A stretch of 18,837 bases of DNA from positions 1-18,837 of the forward strand of contig WRML01000007.1 in the NCBI GenBank assembly GCA_009777165.1, given 5' to 3'. This DNA is from Kiritimatiellota bacterium (GTDB lineage Bacteria; Verrucomicrobiota; Kiritimatiellia; RFP12; UBA1067). Shown piece after piece: positions 1 through 7,400 of this stretch; position 1 is the first letter of the stretch, and every line of letters starts with the position of its first letter. The position numbers were made by a program, and so were the translations under genes. Below the pieces are notes generated by a model. The model was not told the DNA's origin and made no database searches. It saw only the letters and a program-made list of their open reading frames with translations.

Positions 1-1004
1 TCGTATTTATACGCAGACAAGAATGTCTGCGCCAACTTGCCTAATGCATCGTAGGTGAGAGACAAACCCCCGGCGGCGTTGCCGCCACCCCCTTTCCAAA
101 GGGGGCTTCCCAGCCAATTGGTCAACGCACCGTTACCATCGTATTGGAATGTCTCTGTTATGTGCTCTGTAGAATCTGCGCCTTGACCATAACGCACATT
201 TGCGGAGGTTAATTTATCAGCGGCATCAAAGGTGTTCAATGCCGTTCGTTGTAAAGTGGGTTTGGGTATAGCCCCAGCGGTAATATCATCCCTTATTCTA
301 CGGTTTGCGGCATCATAAGAAATTTCACGTCCGGCGAGAGTTCCGACATTCCAAGAAGATAACCTTCCTGCGTTATCGTAGGAGAAAAGGGACGTAGGGG
401 ACGCAGGAGACGGAGGGGACGAAAGGGAAAGCAGACGACCCGCTGGGTCTCTGGTGAAAACCCATTCATTCCCTAACCAGTCGGTGACAGAGGAAAGTAG
501 TCCGTCTTCGTCGTGGGTGTAGGAAACATTCTTGCCAGTGGCGTAAGTGAGGTTGGTTACAAGCCCTCCCAAGTCGCGTTTCCATTGCGTAGGATAGCTG
601 ATGTTGTTTATCTTGGTGATGGCATTCGTGACACGGTTCATGACATCGTAGGTGAATGTGAGTTGAGCAGTTGCATTGCTGGCGGTGAGCATATTGCCCA
701 CAGCGTCGTAGGTGAAGGCGGAGATGCGCTGGGTATTGGCAGTACCATTAGTGAAGACGGCGGTGAGGCGGTCAAGGACATCGTAAGTGGAGCGGATGGA
801 AATGCCATTTCCATCAATGCGGTTGGTGATGTTTCCGTTGAGGTCGTAGTAGGCGCGGAAGACTTGCTCCGCGATTTTTTCACACAGAGACACAGAGGCA
901 CAGAGATTTTCAGGACTATAGGACACATAGCAAAGCCCTGTCGTGTGTGTTAGGCACAAGAAAAGCGTAAAAATTTTTGTAATATGGTTTTTCATGCGGT
1001 TCAT
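1..1004 (-). CDS. Short RHS cassette 2 (orphan RHS tail), 3' end outside window
   Basis: Reading leftward from an ATG at 1004 the frame stays open for 334 codons to the window edge, so the core end and toxin tip lie outside. A second in-frame ATG at 995 begins the leader MKNHITKIFTLFLCLTHTTG, which nearly matches the leader of the 802-aa cassette. I chose 1004 because it overlaps the preceding gene's stop as ATGA and has AGGA 7 nt upstream. After about 45 residues the sequence joins RHS/YD repeats (EQVFRAYYDLNGN onward) nearly identical to the other two RHS copies in the window. RHS shells are known to encapsulate C-terminal toxins; this copy lacks the large N-terminal part, so it is an orphan-type cassette. 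The hydrophobic leader could be a signal peptide. It carries AQTFLSA near its visible end, encoded by a palindromic repeat. Its toxin type is unknown. Confidence 0.85.
   Translation of the reverse strand, partial: MNRMKNHITKIFTLFLCLTHTTGLCYVSYSPENLCASVSLCEKIAEQVFRAYYDLNGNITNRIDGNGISIRSTYDVLDRLTAVFTNGTANTQRISAFTYDAVGNMLTASNATAQLTFTYDVMNRVTNAITKINNISYPTQWKRDLGGLVTNLTYATGKNVSYTHDEDGLLSSVTDWLGNEWVFTRDPAGRLLSLSSPPSPASPTSLFSYDNAGRLSSWNVGTLAGREISYDAANRRIRDDITAGAIPKPTLQRTALNTFDAADKLTSANVRYGQGADSTEHITETFQYDGNGALTNWLGSPLWKGGGGNAAGGLSLTYDALGKLAQTFLSAYKY
12..31. repeat. 8-4-8 palindrome encoding AQTFLSA (copy 1)
   Basis: CGCAGACA-AGAA-TGTCTGCG, perfect 8-bp arms. Read on the minus strand it gives AQTFLSA inside the RHS repeats of cassette 2, where the other two RHS copies have unrelated residues. 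Confidence 0.9.
72..105. repeat. Double palindrome in RHS copy 1
   Basis: GGCGGC-GTT-GCCGCC followed after one base by CCCCCTTT-CC-AAAGGGGG. It encodes SPLWKGGGGNAAGG. The same block is at the same place in all three RHS copies, so it predates their duplication. Confidence 0.85.
389..428. repeat. GGGGACGNA-type short tandem repeat, RHS copy 1
   Basis: Imperfect 9-10 bp units around GGGGACG encode SLSSPPSPASPTS between two YD repeats. The same tract lies at the same site in the other RHS copies and near 13192, so it is also a dispersed family. Confidence 0.75.
875..905. repeat. Dispersed repeat in cassette 2 leader junction
   Basis: TTTTTTCACACAGAGACACA followed by GAGGCACAGAG lies exactly at the junction between leader and RHS repeats in the left cassette, encoding ENLCASVSLCEKI. 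It resembles the arms of the 134-bp inverted-repeat element (CACACAAAGGCACAAAGG) with A-to-G differences. Confidence 0.75.
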
Positions 1005-1687
1005 GTTATTATCCTAATGTTAGAATTTTCAGGAATGTGAATTAGTTTCTTGAAATTTGATTTTCTAACGGCAAGTTCGCATAGTTTACCGTTTTTATCA
1101 AGGTATAGTGAGGCAGTAACCTCAACGCCGTCTTGATCTAGAAATTTACATGCGCTAGAGTGTTTCTTAAAGCACCCGTCGGATGTGACGGAACCTTCGG
1201 GAAATAGTTTCAACCCCCTCATGCCACTATCATCCATGTCGGCAACCTTGATTTTTGCATCAAGATCATGAGGAATAATCAAGTTTCGCACGTTATGGAT
1301 GAGCAAATGTATAAGACGCATTTCGTCAAAAGAAGGGTTACGTGTTCTTGGGTCGAATAAGTTAAATTGTCCAATTGACTTTGGCCATTTTTCATTATAC
1401 ACGTAACCTTCAAGCATTGAAATAAGACCTTGTCTTACAAATAAAACAAATCCTATACCATATTGTACTCCTTCCAATTCCCCAAGACATCCCAATTCAA
1501 TATTTACGCTGTTAGGTAACGCAGACACGAGATTTGGCACACGAAAATTTGTAAAAAAACCACATCCTGTAAACTCTCTGGATACGACCGTTGCAACATC
1601 GTATTGTTTTGACAAAAGAATACTTTGTTCCGTTTGTTCACGCAAAACAAACTTCATGACACATTTTTCAAAGTCTTCAAATTGCAT
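1001..1687 (-). CDS. Candidate immunity protein, two-part, for the 802-aa RHS toxin
   Basis: A 228-aa soluble protein without signal or membrane segment, as expected of a cytosolic immunity protein. The start is well supported: GAGGTGA lies 6 nt before the ATG and overlaps the stop codon of the RHS cassette (8 nt between the genes), implying translational coupling. Its own stop overlaps the next cassette's ATG. The protein seems to be two units. Residues about 30-105 (VVSREFTGCGFFTNF ... LEGYVYNEKWP) form one compact block. Residues about 120-228 (MDDSGMRGL, DQDGVEVTASLYLDKNG, ELAVRKSNFKKL) recall from memory the DUF6984-type proteins often found beside polymorphic toxins; this is not verified. 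It is AT-rich compared with the RHS gene. The function is inferred from position right after a toxin-like tip. Confidence 0.75.
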   Translation of the reverse strand: MQFEDFEKCVMKFVLREQTEQSILLSKQYDVATVVSREFTGCGFFTNFRVPNLVSALPNSVNIELGCLGELEGVQYGIGFVLFVRQGLISMLEGYVYNEKWPKSIGQFNLFDPRTRNPSFDEMRLIHLLIHNVRNLIIPHDLDAKIKVADMDDSGMRGLKLFPEGSVTSDGCFKKHSSACKFLDQDGVEVTASLYLDKNGKLCELAVRKSNFKKLIHIPENSNIRIIT

Positions 1688-1695
1688 AATTCACC

Positions 1696-4104
1696 TCATT
1701 GTACAATGTATGCTGTTCCTAAATTAAATATTCCATTAATTACGCGACCACCAACACAAATCGTATGTTCGCCAATTTCAATTACAATCGGGTTTTTCAT
1801 TGAATCAAAAATGCCTGTCAGGTTGTTTGCTGTCACTACGTTTTGAGATGCATTTACAATGGCATTATAGGCTTGAGTTTGATTGCCACCAAACGAATTT
1901 AAGAAGGAAGTTATGTTATGGCCAGCGTTATTGAAAACATGATTTAGCTTGTTCGGGTCAATTGCTTGCGTCGCTGTGTTCACGGTCGCCGCGGTAGCCC
2001 CGGCAACCCCAGCCGCCCCTGCACCCCAATTTACAAGTGCAGTCCCGGCTACCTCTGTCACGGCAATCCCTCCGGCTTGCACTAGCGCGAGCGTCCCGAC
2101 CGCCGCCAAGCCGCGCGACACGTCGTACTCAAAGCCCTCGTGCCGTCCCGAATCCGTCCACCCGAGGGAATCCGTCATCCCCAAACTCAGTGTGTTGAAG
2201 TTTATCTCCCAGCCCGCTTTCCAACCCTCCCAAAAGCCGCTTGCTATTGCGGTGGTCATCTCCCACGCATATTCCCAACCGCTACTTTGTGAACACAACC
2301 CCAAGGGGTCAATATATGCCATAGGGTTGCCTTCACCATACGCATACAGATTGCCCCCTCCTGCCAGACCTATCGGGTCGGCAGAGAGGAAACGATTGAG
2401 TGTTGCGGAGTACACCCTATGTCTAGTTAAGTACAACCGTAGGGGGGTGTCGGTTTCAAGGTATTGTACCCCATACCCCCCTAGCCAAGCGAAGGGGGTG
2501 GGGTTGTAGCCTGTACTTCCCCAGTCTTCTCCATGGGAACCGTAGTTGGCAGTGTAGAGGGGGGTGCCAGAAAGGTCAGTGAGGGCTATCACAGAACCGA
2601 AATCATCACAGTGCGCTACGGTTAAAATACCACTTGAATCAATGAAGCCTAAAAGCCTGTTATCACCCCAAATGTAATAACGAAGGACGTTACCAGAAGT
2701 ATCACATTCCATTAGGGGGCGTTTGAGGGAATCGGAGTGGTTGGGTATCCAAAGCGCATTGTTTACCTTAATTCGATTACCAAGGGCATCGTAGGAATAG
2801 GAGTTAGCGGCGAGGGAGGATACTTGCCCGAGGGCGTTATAGGTGAGAGACAAACCCCCTGCGGCGTTGCCGCCACCCCCTTTCCAAAGGGGGCTTCCGA
2901 GCCAATTGGTGAGGGCACCATTACCATCGTAGCTAAATAGTTCTTCAATGTGTTCCGTTGAATCTGCGCCTTGACCATAGCGCACAGAAGATGAAATTAG
3001 TTTATCAGCCGCATCAAAGGTATTCAATGCTGTACGCTGGAGGGTGGGTTTGGGAATTGCTCCAGCGGTAATATCATCCCTTATTCTACGGTTTGCGGCA
3101 TCATAAGAAATTTCACGTCCAGCGAGAGTACCAACATTCCAAGAAGATAATCTTCCTACGGGATCGTAGGAGAAAAGGGACGTAGGGGACGCAGGAGACG
3201 AAGGGGACGAAAGGGAGAGCAGACGACCCGCTGGGTCGCGGACAAAAACCCACTCATTCCCTAACCAGTCGGTGACAGAGGAAAGTAGCCCGTCTTCATC
3301 GTGGACATACACTACGGACTTTCCTGTGGCGTAGGTGAGGTTGGTTACAAGTCCGCCTAAATCGCGTTGCCAGCGGGTGGTGATGCTCGGCGGCAGGGAT
3401 GCCGCCGCCACTTTGGTGACGGCATTCGTGACCCTGTTCATCACATCGTAATTGAATGTGAGTTGAGCGGTGGCGTTAGAAGCGGTGAGCATATTCCCCA
3501 CAGCATCGTAGGTGAATGCGGAGATGCGTTGGGTATTGGCAGTACCATTAGTGAAGACGGCGGTCAAGCGGTCAAGCGCGTCGTAGGTGGAACGGATGGA
3601 GATGCCTCTGCCATCAATCTTGTTGGTGATGTTTCCATTGTAATCATACCATGCTCTGAAGACTTGCTGGTTGAGGGCGTTGGTGGCGGCGGTCATTCTG
3701 CCGAACACGTCATACGCCATCGTGTAAACGTTGCCCTCGGAATTTGTGTAGGCGGTGTTCCATCCCATGGCATTGTAGGCAAAAGCGTCCGTCGCTCCAG
3801 AGGGGCGTATTGCGGCAGTACGGCGGTTCATCGCATCGTATTCCCATTGGCGGACTTTGCCGAGGGGGTCGGTGGCGGCGGTGAGGTTGCCGAGGGGGTC
3901 GTGGGAGAACGCAGACAGGAATGTCTGCGCCACCTTGGTTTCCACGACACGGTTGAGGGGGTCGTAGGTGTGGGCGTACGAATCAGTTTCTAGTTGCCAG
4001 TTTCTAGTTTCTAGAACTTGAGGACTGTGGGACACAAAGCAAAGCCCCGTCGTGTGCACTAGGCACACGGAAAGCGTAAAATTTTTTGTAATATGGTTTT
4101 TCAT
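1696..4104 (-). CDS. Short RHS cassette 1 with toxin-like C-terminal tip
   Basis: An 802-aa RHS protein. Residues 1-29 form a leader (MKNHITKNFTLSVCLVHTTG) with a signal-like hydrophobic stretch. Residues 30-42 are encoded by a heptamer repeat. YD/RHS repeats start at residue 47 (YDPLNRVVET). The RHS core (NRFLSADPIGL ... YIDPLGLC) ends at 604, and a 198-aa variable tip follows. The tip opens with a linker shared with the 2402-aa protein (LGWTDS ... GFEYDVSR), then Ala/Gly-rich sequence, then a unique last ~90 residues starting IDPNKLNHVFNNAGHNITSF and ending GTAYIVQ. The HVF/HN pattern reminds me of nuclease-like polymorphic toxins (possibly the type I recall as toxin 35), unverified. It lacks the N-terminal transglutaminase-like and shell-entry regions of the full-length protein, so it is an orphan cassette, yet it has its own start, overlapping the upstream stop as ATGA. 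In-frame palindromic repeats encode AQTFLSA and AAASLPP. Confidence 0.9.
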   Translation of the reverse strand: MKNHITKNFTLSVCLVHTTGLCFVSHSPQVLETRNWQLETDSYAHTYDPLNRVVETKVAQTFLSAFSHDPLGNLTAATDPLGKVRQWEYDAMNRRTAAIRPSGATDAFAYNAMGWNTAYTNSEGNVYTMAYDVFGRMTAATNALNQQVFRAWYDYNGNITNKIDGRGISIRSTYDALDRLTAVFTNGTANTQRISAFTYDAVGNMLTASNATAQLTFNYDVMNRVTNAVTKVAAASLPPSITTRWQRDLGGLVTNLTYATGKSVVYVHDEDGLLSSVTDWLGNEWVFVRDPAGRLLSLSSPSSPASPTSLFSYDPVGRLSSWNVGTLAGREISYDAANRRIRDDITAGAIPKPTLQRTALNTFDAADKLISSSVRYGQGADSTEHIEELFSYDGNGALTNWLGSPLWKGGGGNAAGGLSLTYNALGQVSSLAANSYSYDALGNRIKVNNALWIPNHSDSLKRPLMECDTSGNVLRYYIWGDNRLLGFIDSSGILTVAHCDDFGSVIALTDLSGTPLYTANYGSHGEDWGSTGYNPTPFAWLGGYGVQYLETDTPLRLYLTRHRVYSATLNRFLSADPIGLAGGGNLYAYGEGNPMAYIDPLGLCSQSSGWEYAWEMTTAIASGFWEGWKAGWEINFNTLSLGMTDSLGWTDSGRHEGFEYDVSRGLAAVGTLALVQAGGIAVTEVAGTALVNWGAGAAGVAGATAATVNTATQAIDPNKLNHVFNNAGHNITSFLNSFGGNQTQAYNAIVNASQNVVTANNLTGIFDSMKNPIVIEIGEHTICVGGRVINGIFNLGTAYIVQ
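2861..2893. repeat. Double palindrome in RHS copy 2
   Basis: Same two adjacent hairpins as at 72-105. The outermost pair of the first hairpin is lost (CTGCGGC in place of CGGCGGC), and the CCCCCTTT/AAAGGGGG hairpin is intact. Confidence 0.85.
3177..3216. repeat. GGGGACGNA-type short tandem repeat, RHS copy 2
   Basis: Encodes SLSSPSSPASPTS in the 802-aa protein; differs by a few bases from the tracts at 389 and 6053. Confidence 0.75.
3389..3406. repeat. 7-4-7 palindrome encoding AAASLPP
   Basis: GGCGGCA-GGGA-TGCCGCC. It is present in cassette 1 only; the aligned positions in the other RHS copies encode INNISYPTQW / INNINYPTQW. The arm-4 nt-arm design matches the CGCAGACA palindromes. Confidence 0.85.
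3910..3929. repeat. 8-4-8 palindrome encoding AQTFLSA (copy 2)
   Basis: CGCAGACA-GGAA-TGTCTGCG, same arms as the copy at 12-31, differing only in the loop. It encodes AQTFLSA at residues 59-65 of the 802-aa protein, where the 2402-aa protein reads TDPLNNTMANAYDGVG over the aligned stretch. Confidence 0.9.
3984..4018. repeat. Heptamer-type dispersed repeat in cassette 1 leader junction
   Basis: Five 7-bp units (cagtttc tagttgc cagtttc tagtttc tagaact) lie exactly between the conserved leader and the RHS repeats of the 802-aa protein, encoding QVLETRNWQLETDS. It belongs to the same family as the heptamer tract at 11575-11693 but in the opposite orientation. Confidence 0.85.
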
Positions 4105-4484
4105 CGTCTGTCTATCGTTCTGTATTTCAACTGTTTGGCGATAATTCTAAATTCATTTTCATATGGTTTTTCTGCAAAAGAAACCATGACTTCATTTTGT
4201 TTAATTGTTCCACTCGGTATGAGGTCAAAACCGCATCGCATGTTGATGGTTTTCACATTTAAGAAGACGAGTTCCAAAGACCGTACTTTGGGTGACTGTG
4301 ACTGTATTAATAACCGAGCGTTGTGTGGGGCAAGATCATTATGCCAAACACCATTCTCATCTATATAGGAGTCGGTAAACAATGACACTTCTTTGATAAA
4401 AGAATCGTGGAAATCATCAACCTCCAAGAAAAGTTTATCCAACATATTATCGTTCTCAACCACTGTAAAGTCGGATTCCATCAT
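4101..4484 (-). CDS. Candidate immunity protein for the 2402-aa RHS toxin
   Basis: A 127-aa soluble acidic protein, MMESDFTVVENDN onward, located 9 nt after the stop of the large RHS gene, with AAGGG about 8 nt before its ATG. Its TGA overlaps the ATG of the next cassette. There is no signal peptide or membrane segment, fitting a cytosolic neutraliser of the incoming or self-made toxin. The block VDDFHDSFIKEVSLF and the later LELVFLNVKTINM recall small immunity-like proteins with a DFHDS(X)I motif; I cannot assign a named family. The gene is the most AT-rich stretch in the window: the 60-base line at 4141 has 45 A/T bases. High AT is usual for exchangeable RHS tip/immunity modules. Role inferred from position; gene call firm. 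Confidence 0.8.
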   Translation of the reverse strand: MMESDFTVVENDNMLDKLFLEVDDFHDSFIKEVSLFTDSYIDENGVWHNDLAPHNARLLIQSQSPKVRSLELVFLNVKTINMRCGFDLIPSGTIKQNEVMVSFAEKPYENEFRIIAKQLKYRTIDRR

Positions 4485-4493
4485 TCAACCCTT

Positions 4494-7400
4494 TCAAAAA
4501 CCAATATGGGGGCCGCGAGGTCCATTACCAATACCACCTGTAGCACTATTATCATAAATGTGGTAACCTTGTCCGTGTCGAACATTTGGGGCTACCTCAT
4601 ACTGGAATGCTCTATTCCCAAAACCGTCATAAGTTGTATAACTTTTAATGGTTCCATTTGGTGCATAAGTGGGATGGATTGAATAAGGTGCCGCTTGCTG
4701 TGGAGCTTGTTTTGAAAGGCTTTGCCAATAACTCTCAGGGACAAAAGGCTGAGATGCCTTTATCATCGAATTCAACCCGGCATAACTTCCGTAAACAGAA
4801 AGGCTGCCACCGGCAATCTGACCTGCGCCCGCAAGGTAGTTGCCGTCAATGACATTACCAATACCATATCCGATTTGAGTTCCCCCCTGATAGGCACCAG
4901 CCAGCATGACACCCCCGTACCCGACCTGCGCCGCAGTGCTGCCCCCCGCCGCCAAAGACCCGAGCCCTGCGGTGCCAGCCCCTGCCAGAGCACCTCGTGC
5001 CACACTTGCAGAAAATCGCGACACGTCATATTCAAAGCCCTGATATTGCGTGGAGTCCGTCCACCCCCATTGGTCTGAATATCCGAACGTGAACGTGTTG
5101 GCAAGGATTGACCCACCTCCTTTCAACCCTTCTCCAAACCCTTCCCAGAAAGCACTCCAGACGCTCTGTTCCGCACACAACCCCAAGGGGTCAATATACG
5201 ACATAGGATTTCCTTCACCATAGGCGTACAGGTTTGCGCCACCAGCCAGACCCATGGGGTCAGCGGAAAGGAAGCGGTTGAGGGTTGCGGAGTAAACACG
5301 GTGGCGTGTGAGATAAAGTTTTAGCGGTGTGTCAGTCTCTAGTGTCTGCACTCCGTACCCCCCTAGCCACGTGAAGGGGGTGGGGTTGTAGCCTATAGAG
5401 CCCCAGTCTTCACCATGGGCACCATAGTTGGCAGAATAGAGAAGGTTGCCACTGGTGTCAGTCAAAGCAATGACATTACCGAAGTCATCAGAGTGGGCGA
5501 TGGTAAGATTATTGTTTGCGTCTATGAAGCCCAACAGCCTGTTATCACCCCAAATGTAATAACGAAGGACGTTACCAGAAGTATCACATTCCATCAACGG
5601 ACGTTTCAAAGAATCGGAGTGATTAGGTATCCAGAGATTCCCGTCCATTGTTTTGATACGGTTGCCCAAGGCATCGTAGGCGCATGAGCCGTTGGCGAAA
5701 CGTCCCAATGCGTCGTAGGTGAGAGACAAACCCCCGGCGGCGTTGCCGCCACCCCCTTTCCAAAGGGGGCTCCCCAACCAGTTCGTCAAAGCACCATTGC
5801 CATCATATTGGAATGTCTCTGTTATGTGCTCCGTGGAATCTGCGCCTTGACCATAGCGCACAGAAGATGATACCAATCTATCGGCAACATCAAACGTATT
5901 CAACGCCGTTCGTTGTAATGTAGGTTTTGGGATAGCGCCAGCCGTAATATCATCCCTTATTCTACGGTTGGCGGCATCGTAGGTTATCGTTCTTCCTGCG
6001 ATACCGTCCACAGACCAAGAAGATAATCTTCCTGCGGTATCGTAGGAGAAAAGGGACGTAGGGGACATAGGGGACGAAGGGGACGTAAGGGAGAGCAAAC
6101 GACCCGCTGGGTCTCTGGTGAAAACCCATTCGTTGCCGAGCCAGTCGGTAACGGAGGAAAGTAGCCCGTCTTCATCGTGGGTGTAGGAAACATTCTTGCC
6201 AACGGCGTAAGTGAGGTTAGTAACTAATCCACCTAAATCGCACTTCCATTGCGTGGGGTAGTTTATGTTGTTTATCTTGGTGACGGCATTCGTGACACGG
6301 TTCATCACATCGTAGGTGAATGTGAGTTGGGCGGTGGCGTTAGAAGCGGTGAGCATATTCCCCACAGCATCGTAGGTGAATGCGGAGATGCGCTGGGTAT
6401 TGGCAGTACCATTAGTGAAGACGGCGGTCAAGCGGTCAAGGGCATCGTAGGTGGAACGGATGGAGATGCCTCTGCCGTCAATCTTGTTGGTGATGTTTCC
6501 GTTGTAATCGTACCATGCTCTGAAGACTTGCTGGTTGAGGGCGTTGGTGGCGGCAGTCATTCTGCCGAACACGTCATAGGCCATCGTGTAGACATGACCT
6601 TCCGCATTTGTGTAAGCCGTGTTCCATCCCATGGCATTGTAGGCAAAAGCGTCCGTCGCTCCAGAGGGGCGGATGGATTTCACCTGTCTTCCCAAAGCGT
6701 TGTATTCCCATTGACGGACTTTGTTTATGGCGTTGGTCGTGGCAACCAGATTCCCAACGCCATCATAAGCGTTTGCCATTGTGTTGTTCAAGGGGTCTGT
6801 GGTTTCCACGACGCGGTTGAGGGGGTCGTATTGCGAATACGATATGTTGCCGAGGGCATCGGTGAGCGATGTCACGTTTCCGTTGGCGTCGTAGGCGAAG
6901 GCGGCGCGGCTCACGGGGACGTTCGCCCTCCAGGCCCAGGTTTCGGTGACGTGCCCGGCAATGTCGTAGGCGTTGCTGGAGACGGTGCCGCGGGGGTCGC
7001 GCGTCCAGAGGGGGCGGTCGGCGAGGTCGTAGGCGTTGGTGGTGACCCCCCCGTTGGGGAGGAGGGTGGCGCGGGGGTTGCCGGAGGGGGTCCAGGCGTA
7101 GGAGGTGACGCGGTTGAGGGGGTCCTTGGTGGTGAGGGGGCGCCCGGCGGCGTCGTAGGTCAGGGTGGTGGTGTTGCCGAGGGGGTCTTTGACGGTGAGG
7201 GTCTGGCCGCGCTTGTTGTAGGTGTAGGTGGTGGTGTTGCCCTTGGCGTCCTTGACGGTGGAGGGGAGGTTGCGGGTGGCGGTGGTGTAGGCGCGGGTCT
7301 CGGTGACGATCCCGGCGGTGGGGAGGCCGGCGCCTTTGAGGGTCGTGGTGGAGGGGTACCCCCCGCGGTACCCGGACGTGGCGATGTAGGCGTAGGTGGC

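Larger units (their letters stand above)
40..869 (-). repeat. RHS homology tract (partial copy in cassette 2)
   Basis: About 0.8 kb, from EQVFRAYYD to the window edge, aligned with 2842-3668 and 5715-6532. Homology starts further downstream in the RHS repeats than it does in cassette 1. Confidence 0.88.
2293..3966 (-). repeat. 1.65-kb RHS homology tract (copy in cassette 1)
   Basis: From YDPLNRVVET to YIDPLGLC the protein and DNA closely match 5175-6830 of the main gene, apart from palindrome-associated differences. It ends exactly at the core/tip boundary. It supplies a recombination substrate for tip exchange. Confidence 0.9.
5175..6830 (-). repeat. 1.65-kb RHS homology tract (copy in main RHS gene)
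   Basis: Residues 1625-2176 of the 2402-aa protein; matches cassette 1 throughout and cassette 2 over about 5715-6532. Confidence 0.9.

Noticed and set aside
3367..3993. Plus-strand frames of 146 and 208 codons (513-953 and 3367-3993) similar to each other
   Set aside because: They are similar only because both lie opposite homologous RHS repeats.
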